Below, one piece after another: positions 12,975-24,412 of a DNA stretch of 64,000 nucleotides. The position numbers and the translations under genes were made by a program. Below the pieces are notes generated by a model. That model was given only the letters and a program-made list of their open reading frames with translations, searched no databases and was not told where the DNA came from. How positions within the stretch are numbered: position 1 is the stretch's first letter; the number at the start of each line of letters is the position of its first letter. The stretch comes from Desmodesmus armatus (taxonomy: Eukaryota > Chlorophyta > Chlorophyceae > Sphaeropleales > Scenedesmaceae): contig VIIQ02000077.1 in assembly GCA_007449985.2 (NCBI GenBank), forward strand, positions 62,001 through 126,000. Reading direction: 5' to 3'.

Positions 12975-14402
12975 CAGTGCTGGCCGCCAGCGGCTTCTGC
13001 TCGTGGCTGCCTCTGCTTCCGCCTTTGCTGCTGCCGCTGCTGCTTCGACTGCCACGACATCGTGCAGCATGCTGCTGATACCCGCACACTCCGCCTCCAG
13101 ATGGTCAACCACCGCTGCAGGCAGCACAGAGAAAGATGATGTCAGTACAGTACAGTACACTGCAATATAGAACAGTACAGTACAGTACAACACATGTGTT
13201 TGGGAAGTAATTTCACTTCCGCAGGGCCCAAAACTTGCCATGCTCCCGTCTATCTGGTTGAAGGTGAGGTCACCTAGTCTCCAGGTGGCCATGAAGCACG
13301 CCGCTGAACACTGCTGGTGGGGACATCAGCGCTGGCGCTGCTGTCAACTGCAGGTGGCGCCAACGACTCAAGCACCATGACCCATCAAAAGGGTGTCACT
13401 GTGCTGCGTTGCATGCTGTGCAATAATCACACGCATCGGGCACCATGGTTGCATGACATGTCACTAGGTGAAAGTACGGGGGCATTACACGCCACTGGGT
13501 GAACCTCAGGCAAGACTGCTGTCTCACCCAGTGTGTCACGAAGTGCAGACTCTGCTACCAGCCGCCCTTGCTTCTCAGCGGTGCACTTGCGAAACCACTC
13601 TGCCACTTCCTGCAGCAAAGGACACACATGCTTCCGTCAGAAATCATAGCATGATGGTCACTATATGTTCCTGGAGCAGCAAAAAAGCACATACAAAGCT
13701 GTGCAGCATCAGTCAACACAAAAGCATCATCTGTCCCCACCTGCTTGTGCCATTCCATCTGCCGCTGCAGCCTTGAGTCCTGCGCGCTGACGCCACCAGC
13801 ACCCATCTGCTGTGCTGATTGCTGCTGCTGCACAGGCCATGGGCAACGTTGGCCTGCGACCTCCTGTGCTGACTGCTGCTGCTGCCTGGATAAGCCACGG
13901 AGCACCTCCAGTTCTGCTGCTTGTTGCTGCAGGCGTGCTGACTGCTGCTTGACTATAGCTTCAAGTTGCTGCTTCTCCTGCCAGGTGGTTTGATGCAGCG
14001 ATAACGCAGACTTGGCGCTGGCTGATGCGATGTGGTCCACGTATGAAGCCAGGTCATCCACGCTGTGCTGCATGCCTTGTGACCAATACTGCTGCGCATG
14101 GTGCTGGCTGTGCTGCTGCTGTGGTTGGTGATGTTGGCGAGGCTGCTGTTGCCCTGGCTGGGTTTCCTGGCTTGGTGGTCTGCATGTAATGCGTGAATCA
14201 ACACACCACATGCTCTAATAGGTCAATAGTAGGATGCATGCAGGCAGCCTACCGTATGGTGTGTCATGCAAACATGTCCCTCGCTCATCGAGTGGGAAGT
14301 ATGAGTTGTGGACAGGCTGACACCAGCAGGGGCTTACCTGTCAAAGGCATGAAGGCCCTGACAAACCAGCTGGTTTGAGGCTATGGATTGCTGGGGTATG
14401 AC
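12975..14402 (-). CDS. Coiled-coil, Gln-rich protein (internal exons; both ends unresolved)
   Basis: Four minus-strand exons can be linked with matching phases: 14402-14338 (phase 0 in, 2 out), 14179-13741 (out 0), 13609-13528 (out 1), 13114-12975 (out 0). The largest encodes a Q/H-rich segment and then a heptad-like helix (SVDDLASYVDHIASASAKSA, WQEKQQLEAIVKQQSARLQ, AAELEVLRGL). The next two give VAEWFRKCTAEKQGRLVAES and DHLEAECAGISSMLHDVV plus an AKAEAEAA helix. The look is a continuous coiled coil, as in structural or centrosomal/Golgi scaffolds, but no family is recognised. The start codon exon lies above 14402 and the stop below 12975; a helix-like stretch near 12710-12780 (VLKTQDRMMQLCLQIQMLAR) may be a further exon but I could not place its acceptor in phase. 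Confidence 0.5.
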
Positions 14403-14918
14403 CTGCACATCACATCCATCGCTGCTTCAGCAGTTGCATTACCCGCCTGCCAAGTGGTGTACAGGTGCAGCAACTGTGAGCTGTGGGACCCACCACTGTG
14501 ATATGCTGCTGCTCGGACATGCTAAACCAGTGACAGCAACTTTAGCAGAGAAGACCAAGTACAGAGTTGGGTGGCTGATCAGCCTCATGTCATGACAGGT
14601 AGCTTTGAAAATGGAGGTGGTCACAGAGCGCCCAACAAAGCCTATTCCCGAATAAGTCAGACTTTATAACTTTGTTCATGCCCATGTCTCTCTGCTGGCG
14701 AGTTGTGGTGGCGCGTTGTTGGCGCTTAGGGTGTGGTGTGGCTCACGAAAGGTGGGTGACCTCACCCACCCCCAACCACCACACTTTCAGACGTGTCCCA
14801 CACACATTGTTCCTACTTGAACCAGCCACTACACAACATACTGTTCAGGTCACCTCCACGTGCAGCTGCCAAACACACGTTGCCCTCGATCCCGTCTGTG
14901 TCGTTCTCGTGTCGTGCC
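14403..14918. other. Region without resolved exon
   Basis: The upstream exon(s) of the coiled-coil gene may lie here or beyond. I see no exon with both splice sites and sensible coding. A short near-palindrome GTGGGTGA-CC-TCACCCAC occurs near 14752. Confidence 0.3.
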
Positions 14919-15429
14919 ATGCAGCAGCAGGCTGAGACTCCTTTAAAAGGTGTTGCTGATTCCTCGCCTGCAGCCCCTTCGTCGCCCACGTATGGAGTGC
15001 AACAGGCTCTGACAGCAGTGTGGCAGCTAGCCCCACAGATAGACCACCCACTGGCCTTGTGTTTCACAACAGTGGTGGCTGTGGGTATCTACATCGCCAG
15101 TGAACCCATGCGGTTAGCAACAGGCACATGGGCCTTGCCCTGCCCTATCCTGTCCTCCATCTTGGGTCTCCACAGTTGAGAGCTCCTCCAACCACACCTC
15201 ATGTAGTAGGTGTGGTTGGCCCCTAGGCTGTACCACCACCCGTCACCAGAACGCCATCCATGTGCCATGGTTTGTCATCATTTCAGTGTCAGAGCCGGAG
15301 ATTGGTGCTGAGAAGAAGAACTTGACTGGGGTCCTGCCACCTACTGAGTGGCCCACAATGAAAGGGCGGACAGGTGTCGCTGCAAGAGCCGCTTACAAGC
15401 TTGCAGGAGGGAGCTGCAGTGCAACATAG
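14919..15429 (+). CDS. Tentative small single-pass membrane protein, 107 aa
   Basis: Two exons fit: 14919-15099 and 15287-15429 (TAG), phase 1, total 324 nt. The intron 15100-15286 begins GTGAAC and ends ATTTCAG. The first exon encodes an Ala/Pro/Ser N terminus and one hydrophobic segment (HPLALCFTTVVAVGIYIA). The second gives a hydrophilic tail (SEPEIGAEKKNLTG, PTEWPTMKGRTG) that looks like real protein. The frame is also open upstream to an ATG at 14793, so the start is uncertain. No family is recognised. The evidence is phase compatibility and composition only. Confidence 0.33.
15188..15219. repeat. Inverted repeat, 12-bp arms
   Basis: Arms 15188-15199 (CCAACCACACCT) and 15208-15219 are perfect reverse complements around an 8-nt loop. 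It lies in the intron of the tentative small membrane protein gene. Confidence 0.7.
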
Positions 15430-15740
15430 CTGTCCACTGTGGGGCACAGCACAAGCCTGTGGTGAGAGAACAAGCACGGGCAGTTTGAAAGTGTGTACCT
15501 CACGTGTGCTGGCCAGTTTGTACAGCAGCTGTGAGCGGCGTGGAGCGCAAAGAGTGCTCTGTGGAGGCACTGTGCTGTTTGCTGCCGCCTGCAGGCAGTG
15601 TGCATGACGTGTTTAGTAGTCGACTGCATGAACAATGACTTGTTTTGTCTCTGGTGTTGCTGGTGTTTGTGGGCTGTGGCAAGCCAGCAGATGGAGTGTG
15701 TGTGGTTCAGGGTTGTTGCCGAGGCCGCTTGAGATGGTGG

Positions 15741-15771
15741 TGTGACCTGTGCACGCGTTGCACAGGTCACA
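15741..15771. repeat. Hairpin with 13-bp perfect arms
   Basis: Arms 15741-15753 (TGTGACCTGTGCA) and 15759-15771 are exact reverse complements with loop CGCGT. Function unknown; it stands between genes. Confidence 0.75.
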
Positions 15772-17199
15772 GCATGGCGACGCAGTGCGGTTCCTACAGC
15801 AGCAGCAGCATTGCAGTGATTGGATACGCAGCCAGCCCTGCAGCACGTAGCAGGGTGCTATGTTGTGCACGCCTGTGCGCAGCTGCAAACGTATCTGCTT
15901 CGTGGCAGCTGACAGCTTGTCAGCGACTCCCTTCAGAATGTGTCATTGTGTGCATAGCGAGGCTCAACCTTTTGTTGGCCTTATCGCTATGCAGCACACT
16001 GCTGTCACTGCACTTGAACAAGAGGTCTTGCTTTTTGCTGGTCTTCACAGTTTCAGCAGCATGTAGTGGCCAGCCCCCACTCCTTGACTTTCTTGCGATG
16101 TTTGTATCAATCACAGTGGCATGCGTGTGACTTTGTTGCTGATGCTGGGGCATGCCATGGCTCAACGCGGTCTGGCAGCACAGCACAGCACGACATGTGG
16201 CACGTGCGATGCTTGCGATGGTTGGGCAGTTAGTATGGTTCATCTCTTTTGTTTGGATGCAAGATAGGTTGTTTCGGATGCAAGATAGGTTGGTGATTGA
16301 GGGTTCAGCCCCGCCGAGTGGCTTCGGCCGTTTGTTGTTGTATGAAAGCCCAGGTTGTTGAGGTGTTGACCGCCTGCAGGTGCCTGCGCTGAGTGAGCAA
16401 ATCCATATTTATGTGTCGGTGTTGTTGTTCGATGTGTTGCTGCTGTCACGCCGTATGGCTGTGACCTCTATTGTTGATCTTGTTCGTGTTGTTAGCAGAG
16501 CAGCAGCAGAGTGCTGTGCATGTGAGCCACACAGGCACGAAGGGGTTGTGCTGCCAACAACCTACGAGTTTGAGGTCTTGTGTTGTTGGGAGCAGCATGT
16601 CCCGCCAAGGCCAAGTATGGCTGTTTAGGTCCTGTAACATGGTAAAGCTGAAAATGTGTGTGCAGATGGTGCAGGTGTTGGAAGTGGCAAGCAGGTTCAG
16701 ATCTCCTGTATGTGACATCAGCAAATATGCATGGTGAAGTAACTATTCATGTTCACAGGCAGAAATGCCAGGCAGGTCATTGCAAGTTGTCACAATCATG
16801 TACTGTCTTGGTTGATCAATTGCTGTCCTTCACAGCCAATGCCCATGCTCAATACTCAGCTATACTACCCGGCCAGAAGTGAAGTTGGACATGACTTATC
16901 TATCAGCAGTACAGCACCAGTGCAAAATGATTGTGCCGACACATCACATCCACAAAGGTTCATCAGCACCACCTTCAGGGCGACTGGAACCAGCACACAA
17001 CAGTCATTTGACCACTCCCCAACCCTGGCAGGCAACCTGCTGTGCCCCGTATGTGACATACACAGTTACAAACCATACCCCAACCAAACATGCCCAACAC
17101 AGGCTCCCATGAGGGGGGATGGGTAACCTGGAGCTCCCAACAGGCTTGCATCTCCGCTAGCGTCCAAGCATACCCGGGAAGGACGCAGCCCTTTGTGCC

Positions 17200-17204
17200 T
17201 TACA
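17200..17204 (-). other. Candidate poly(A) signal TGTAA
   Basis: TTACA on the plus strand reads TGTAA on the minus strand, 63 nt after the stop at 17267. TGTAA is the usual green-algal poly(A) motif. Short motif, so weak alone. Confidence 0.4.
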
Positions 17205-17266
17205 GTGTACGTAGCACCAACTGCTCAACAATCTTCACAGCTGACCTCAGGGGCGGCCTCTTTGTT

Positions 17267-18549
17267 TCAGAAGCCCCCTGAGCCAGCACTCCCCTCACGC
17301 TGTTCATACAGCTCATATCCAGCTGGTGTAGGGAATGACTTGATTGTGTTCTCGAACATGGGCTGGATTAGGTTGGCTAAGAGCACCACCACTGCCAGCA
17401 CGCCAGCGACGATGCCCACCTGCACAGCAGCAGGGGACACCAACAGCAGGGCATAACAGCGGTCACAGCAGCATCGACAGAGAAGATGCATGCCCATTGA
17501 TCAGTACAATCCTGCCAAGATTGTGAAAGAGGTACGGCCTAAGTAGTACTTGTGGGAAGCTATTGCATAAGCAAAGCTTGAGCCAGCGCTACCAGCAAAC
17601 TGGGCTGGTTGTTGTTGGTGACCGACCACAACACAGCAACGCCAGCCATGTCACACTGTGTGCTGCTGCTGCTGCCTCAGCTGGCCTCTTCTGGGCTATG
17701 TTGCTTGTCACAACACGAATGTTCGCGTCATGCCATGCCTCTGAGAGCAAAACAGCCCAGAAGAGGCCAGCTGAGGCAGCAGCAGCAGACAAAGCAGGAG
17801 ACACAGCAGGAGGGCTGCTGCTGATGTAATGGTGTGTGCCGCTGCTGTATTGATGCGTGCCCTGATCAGGAGCTGCTGCCACCTTGCTTGGACCTGATGA
17901 TGCACCATGCTTAGTGCAGCACGGTGCCATGAGTTGACCCCCTGCCATCAGCCAAGCCATACGAAGCTGACCACCATAGAAGCCAGGTGTGCAGTACTGT
18001 GGTGCAATGCTGTTGCTGTACAAATCTTGCTGCTCAACTAGATTCAGCGGGCGCTGCCGGGCAGGTTGCTGGCACAGCGGCTGCTGATCACAGCATTTTG
18101 GCCAGTGCCAGACTGGCCGATCCTACATCCTGTCTGTGCCCCACCTTGACTGCATTGCCGACCACTTCGCTGCCCCAAATGTCCGACTGCGCAGCTTCCT
18201 TCGTGATGCGGTCTAATTCGGCCTCCTCATCTTTCAGTGCGCGTGGTAGCTGCACCAACGCCCGCTGCTGCCATGCTGCTGCTGGCTGCCAGCTGCTGAG
18301 CTGCTGCTGTGATAGCCGCTGCACAGCCTGCAATGAAACAAAATCAACTGCATGAGCATCTCCTACTAGCCTGTTCAGGCTGGGAGTTAGTAAGTGCATG
18401 TATCTTATCGTCACAGCTAGGTGGTGTGGTATAGTGTGTGAGCGCACCTGTCTACTGGCCACGACAGACAAGGGTGCAAAAGGGGCAGCAGCTGCAACCC
18501 TGCTTGTGCTGTGGGCGCATGTGGATTGGGCTGTCCTGGAACTCAGCAT
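17267..18549 (-). CDS. Small organelle-targeted single-pass membrane protein, 145 aa
   Basis: Three phase-0 exons: 18549-18448, 18327-18145, 17419-17267 (TGA), total 438 nt. The ATG at 18549 opens a Ser/Arg/Ala-rich, acid-free N terminus (MLSSRTAQSTCAHSTSRVAA, then SVVASRQ) typical of a chloroplast or mitochondrial transit peptide in algae. A helical segment follows (LPRALKDEEAELDRITKEAA), then WGSEVVGNAVK. The last exon starts with one transmembrane helix at residues about 96-113 (VGIVAGVLAVVVLLANLI) and ends in a soluble tail with PTPAGYELYEQREG. No family is recognised. Its 5' end faces CDC45 across about 720 bp. Intron 2 (17420-18144) contains a long inverted repeat. Confidence 0.6.
17663..17788. 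repeat. 35-bp perfect inverted repeat in an intron (possible small-RNA hairpin)
   Basis: Arms 17663-17697 and 17754-17788 are exact reverse complements (35 of 35), containing CTCAGCTGGCCTCTTCTGGG and its complement, with a 56-nt spacer. Pairing continues imperfectly inwards (TGTTGCT against AGCAAAA). The element lies wholly inside intron 2 of the small TM protein gene. It could be a MITE-like insertion or a miRNA/siRNA precursor. Confidence 0.8.
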
Positions 18550-19272
18550 TCTGGCTGCAACAATTGACACAGTAGCGTTGGTGGTGCTGGTGAGGTGGGG
18601 GTCACCCTTGCAGCAAGATCCGCACGCGAGTGGTGTGGTGGCGGTGGCTTGTTGTGTGAATGTGCGACGTGCTTACTGAGCTTGGACATGAGCATCCAGC
18701 GCGATGATGCTCAACTCCCACCCGCACGGTGGTTCAGGTGTTGGTTTTTTGAAAACATGAAACGGACGGGCAACATGTATGATGTGGACATATGTCTGCT
18801 TATTCGGATGTTCTGATTGGATGCACTCAGCAGCTACATGCCACTTCACGCATTTCGTTTATTTGCCTCGTTGGCCTGGCTGGCTACACTGTGCAGCCCC
18901 TGCCCCTTCATAAGGCCTCAACCGACACCAGTCAATCACTGAGTACTGAATCTTATCGCCTTGCTCGTTTTCATAGTCTGCCGTTTGAAAAAGGCGAAAC
19001 AGCAGATCACTGTTGAGTTCAAATCCCTTCCCAGCGGTGTTGCAGCACCTTGTGCTGTCCCATATCTGTAGAGATCTATTAACTTCACTGGCCTTGTCCC
19101 ACCTCAAGCTGCAGAGCCAGTAGTTAGATGCAGCTGTTGCAGCTGATGCAGTCATGTAGTCAGCAGGCATTAAGGCACAGCAGCCAGGCAACATGCAGTC
19201 TTCAGGGTGTTGGCATGTGATCCTCAGCTGAGCCTGCTGCATCACACTAGCTAGGCAGGCAGCTGTTCCAAC
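18550..19272. promoter_or_regulatory. Divergent upstream region of small TM protein and CDC45
   Basis: 723 bp between two start codons facing outwards. It must carry both promoters and 5' UTRs. No recognisable element is identified. A minus-strand open frame at 18859-19245 has no supporting homology. Confidence 0.45.
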
Positions 19273-22200
19273 ATGATTTTGCCCAGCACGCCCGACCAGT
19301 GGACCTCCTTGTGGGATGCTGTTGAGGATGAGTTGGCGGAGAGCACAGAGAAGGGACTGACGGTCATCTTTTCAGTGCATGAGGTGGAGACAGTGTGTGC
19401 AGTGAAGATGCTGCAGGTGCGCATGTGCAAACAGGTCGCTGCAGGGCAACTGGTCAGTGAACAGCAGCAGGTCTGCTGCGTCAGTAGCGCACACTGCTTG
19501 CTTGGTTTGAAACCATGGTGTACGCAGCATGATGCAAGCGTGATGCTTCCTGCAGTTGCCAGGACCAGCAGTGCATGTGGCTGAGATACACCAGCGCTTG
19601 CACGACACTCATGAAACACTGCCACCCTGATTCAGCCAGCTGTCTTTCCAGCACACCTGGTGCTGGAATCACATAAAGGCTGGCACCCCAATTCGTATCC
19701 TTCACCATATCATGGTATGCACCCACCCACAATACAACCACCATCATGGCGCCGTGCTGGGGATTGCACAGGTGGCGCTGCGGACCAAGGGCATTCAGTT
19801 TTCTCAGTATCCAGTGGAGAACGAAGCCAGCCTCAGGAATACCCTGCACCAGCTGCTGGCAGACTCGATAGTAAGTGGCATCAGACACAGGAGCTGGTGA
19901 AGAGAGAACCAGCAGCAAGCAAGTAGGCTGGCAGGCAGGCAGGCACGCACGCAAAGCAACAGCTGTGCAGCATGCCCACAGGCAGCAGCAGTGACTGTGC
20001 GGCGCAGTGTTGCAGGCTGTGTTGTACGCTTTGTGCTAGCTGAGCTGCTGCAATGACCAGCAACTGAAGCACCACCTGCCCAGCACCAGCAGTGTTCAGA
20101 TGGTGCAAACTTTCCTTTCCCTGTTGCTCTTTGCAGGCAAACAGGACAGTCGTGCTCCTCAATTGTGGTGCTTCAACCTACGTGGCCTCCCTTGCCCCTG
20201 CCAGCTGCCAGAACACACGCTTCCTTGTCATCGACAGCCACAGGCCCATCCACCCACGCTACAACGATAAGGGTGATTATGACTGCCTGCTGGTGCTGGC
20301 GCATGACGACCCACTACCACAGCATGACATCCCCTTGGCCAATGAGGACCTGGACAACATGTCCGCAGAGGGTGAGCAATTGTACAATGAGGATTTGGGT
20401 TTGTTGGGGTCTGATGGGGTGCAGTCCTTCAAAGGTTTGATGGGTGCACTGGCAGGCGCTGAAGGTCCCTGCGCAGAGGAGTGGCACCTGCGGCTGCCGG
20501 AAGGGGCGTGTTGCTGGCAGAGCAAAGCAGGTGCAGGGGTTTCTGGGGATCAGAAGGGGAAGCGATGGGGTGGCTCGGACCGTACCCATGTCACTGGGCC
20601 AAGCAACAACACCTTCCGCAGCTCTGCGTTGATGTGGCTGGCAGGGGATACATGTTGTGGTGGCTGGTGTGCTGAGGTCTTGGTTGACTGCAGACTGGTG
20701 TTGTGAGCACCATGAGATCACGCCAACAGTCACGGCATTGATGAGTAGAAGTGGGCTCTGTTGTCACCTGTCCTCTGCGCTCAACCCCTGTTGATGCTGC
20801 CAAACCCTGTACATACAAACCCCTGCTTTCAAACCGCATGCAGAGCGGGAAAAGCTGCAGCAGTACGCTGCTGAGGAGGAGGAGCAGGAGGCGGAGCAGG
20901 AAGACATGGTGGACAGCCCTGCAAAGCGGCAGCGGCTGCAGGAGGGCGCAGGGGACACTCACATCCATAGGTGTGCTGGTTGCTGGCATCTTTGTTGGTG
21001 ATCACACAGTTGTCTGTTGGTTGCGCATGATGGCTGGGTTAAATCAAAATCAATCAGCGCGGTATGCAGGCTGTCATAGGGACCAGCAGGGCCAGCATGA
21101 ACAGCAACCAGCCTGGAGCTAGCCTAGCCCATCGGATGGCCTTGGCGCCGGCATGGCCTCGCTCACACGGTTTCGCTCATGGCTCACATGGTACCCATGC
21201 GAGCCATGAGCTCATAGCAGCAGGTTTGGTAGCATGTCAGGCGTATAGGACCAGGCACTACCGCACAGGTGCGTACATGCACGCTGAAGCGTATGCTGCC
21301 CATGTCAACCTCTTTGTGCCCCTGAGTGTGCCGCCAAGCTTGTGTCAACACATGGTTTGCCTTGACAGAATGCATGGTGGAAAGGCATCGCAACTGTGTG
21401 TGCCTCCCCATGTGTGCTGCAGACGCCAGCTCAAGATGCTGCTTGAGCGGGACAAGTTGGTGAACAACTACTATGACATGGGCAGCAGCTACGGCAAGCC
21501 CACGCCGCTGGTGCTGCTGCCCCTGGCAGAGATGCTGACGGCAAAGACCGACAACTCACTGCTGTGGTAAGCGGAGGCGGGCAGGGGCTGGTGCAAAGCA
21601 CGCAGACAGGCCATACTGGTTTATTGGAGCAGTCTTTGCTGGGCAAGCATTTGATGGATATGCACGCACCATGCTATCTTTTGTCCTGCGATCATGGTCA
21701 GCGCAGCAGTGCGCACCACGACTTTTCTTCAGCAGGCTGTCACAGGTAGTACACCAGCACACGAAGCAGCTTAACCACAGCCAACTCTGTCATGCCCGCT
21801 TGTGATTTGGAGTCTTGCCCAGCAACATACGCATCCTTGAGCGTGTGTTAAACACATGAGTTACAACCATCAAGTGCATGTCATGACGACAGGCTTGCAA
21901 AGTATGTCATGACGACAGGCTTGCAAAGTGCGTGTCCTGTGTGCTGTGCACACTCCTTTCGCTTGCTGCAACACAGGCCTGCAGCAGTAGGTCTGACTGA
22001 CCAGTGGGTGCACCAGCGGCTCAGCAACCAGCACTACGAGGTGTGGTACCGGCAGCTGGCAGACGCAGTGGCAGCAGCAGACGCAAACTTCGCAGCGCAG
22101 CAGCAGCAGAACCAGGCGCGGCACGGGCGCGGCTCGGAGCGGCTGTCTGAAGGCGGCAGCGGCAAGCAGCCGGTCAGCACGCCACGGCTGGTGGCGGAGA

Positions 22201-24375
22201 AGGACTACAGGTGCGATTGGGCTCCCGCCGCATCACAGGGCGATGGGGTGAATCGCTTTGTCCAAGGAATTGCCGCTCCCAGCTGCCTGGTCATTGCCTG
22301 TAATGCAGTACAGGCACAGGGCCCCCAGCTGCGAGGAAGCCAGTGGCTCTTGGGCTTCCGAGTATGCCTGGAGTATGTACCCAGTTCCTCAAGTCACGTA
22401 TGGTGGGACGGTTGACCCCCCAACGTCACACCGCGTGCTTTGCAAAGCAGCAGTAGGGGCTGAGCAAAGCGCAGGTTCAGGGTGTGAACCATACTGTAGC
22501 TCCTGTTCGCCCTCCTGCCACGGCATTGGAGTGGCTGTGATATGATTGGCACTGGTTGATGGCATGGAGAGCAGTGGCCCTGCCATGCGGCCGGCACGTA
22601 CGCAACAATGGTTGACGAAAGAAAGGGGCAGGTGCAGGGAACGTTGCATGCCACCAACTGCCAAATGTCCCTGGCACCAGGCCCCTGAGTACTCACACGA
22701 CACAGTGCCTGGCGAGCGAATAAAATCCTGCTTCACCCGCTTTCATCGTTACTCACCGCCAGGCTGATGCTGTTCCGGCACTGGACGCTGTTTGACGCCT
22801 TCTGCTTCTCGCCGTACGTTGCACCCCGGCTGCAAACGTGGCGGCCCGGGGGCAAGGAGGCCGTGTCGCTGCTGTTTGCCAACATGGGTGTCAGCATAGA
22901 GCAGGCCAAGACAGACTACAGTGAGTGTATGGCTTTGCCCTGGGCTAGTGTGGGTCTGGTCCCGGGTTTGGACGGACGCAGCCTGAAAGGGCGTCCCAGG
23001 CAACCATGGAGACGCAGCCTTGTAGCCGTATGGGAGAGCAGCCAGGCTAGTGTGGGTCTGGTCCCGGGTTTGGACGGACGCAGCCTGAAAGGGCGTCCCA
23101 GGCAACCACGGAGATGCAGCCTTGTAGCCGTTTGAGAGAGCAGCGAAAATGCCAGGGCTGCAGCAGTGGCAAATCCAGAGCAGGGCAGGAACAGAGGCAG
23201 GGGCAGGGACGGATCCACTGTGCCAAGCGCAGGAAAGGGCGACTGCAGCGCAGCAGGCAGGACACAGCGCACAGGGTGTGTGCAGGCGTGCAGCGACATC
23301 TCCATACCTGTGACAGTGGCACCGTGACGTGCTGCTGGCATGCATACCTGCCACCAACATGGCCCTGCCAGCGCAGCCGATGATGTTTTTGTTGCTGATG
23401 TGCCATGCCAGCTGTTGCTCCGTAAGCCTGACAGGCCATTTGGGGACTGGAGCGGGCTCCATGTCATGTGTCATGATATCCTTAGCTCATGCTTGGGTGC
23501 CGATTGTGGCCCAGCTTGTGGCGCACAATCCTGGTGTGACTGCCCTGGTGATCCCTGTACACACACCATCTTGGTATATCCTGAATGTCACGCACGTGTG
23601 TACTGGCTGCTGTGCCCTGCTGCTGCTGCTGTCATCTGTTGGCACAGGGAGCACATGTGTAGCTAGCATACCGTATATATACCGTGATGATCACCATGCA
23701 AGTCACATGTCACATGTGTGTCCTGCAGGTTCCATGCAGGGCCGGTTCCGTGACCTGTTCACGCGCCAGCTGGAGAAGGCGCTGTCAAAAACCAATCTGT
23801 CGTACAAGGAGCTGGCGGGGGATGGCTTCCAGCTGCAGCACAGCCTCAAGGTATGGGGAGGGGGGGGGAGGGTGAGCAGGAAATAACCTGGCCCCTTGAT
23901 GGCTTGGAATGGCACCCCCACCAATGTACAGTACTTCTGTTTGAGAGGGAGAGTGGGCGTGTGTGGGAGATGTTGGGGTGGGGTTCACAAGCAAGTAAAG
24001 TGTGTAAAAAAGGTCAATGTGTGGAGGGGGGGGGGGGGCTGTTGGACAAGAAATAAGGTCCCATGAGGAGCTGATCGGGGCCGGCATCCAGCCGCAGCAC
24101 AGCCTCAGGGCAGGACAGCAGGCCCGTGTGGAACATGGCCTCAGCACGAGCAGAAAAACAAACACTGTGCTGGTCTGGGGCAGGGGGTGGGAGGGGGGTG
24201 TAGGGGGCTGTCACCACGAGGCTGTGTGGGGAGGAGTAGTTCAACCTATCAAGTGGTGGATGTGCTATTTTGGCATGCAGCTGCAAGCTTGCCGTGGTGC
24301 TTGTGTGTTGTGTTGCTGCTGCTGTTGCGTGTGCTGGGTGCTCCAAGGACACAGCGCGATCAGCAGGCACTGACT

Positions 24376-24412
<37 letters not shown>

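Larger units (their letters stand above)
15430..17266. other. Intergenic region, no gene recognised
   Basis: About 1.8 kb without a supportable exon. It includes a perfect 13-bp-arm hairpin at 15741-15771 and TTACA at 17200-17204, which is TGTAA on the minus strand, 63 nt past the stop of the small TM protein gene. Confidence 0.4.

Noticed and set aside
18859..19245. Minus-strand open frame of 128 codons upstream of CDC45
   Set aside because: No homology, no splice context linking it to the small TM gene, and it sits in a divergent promoter region.
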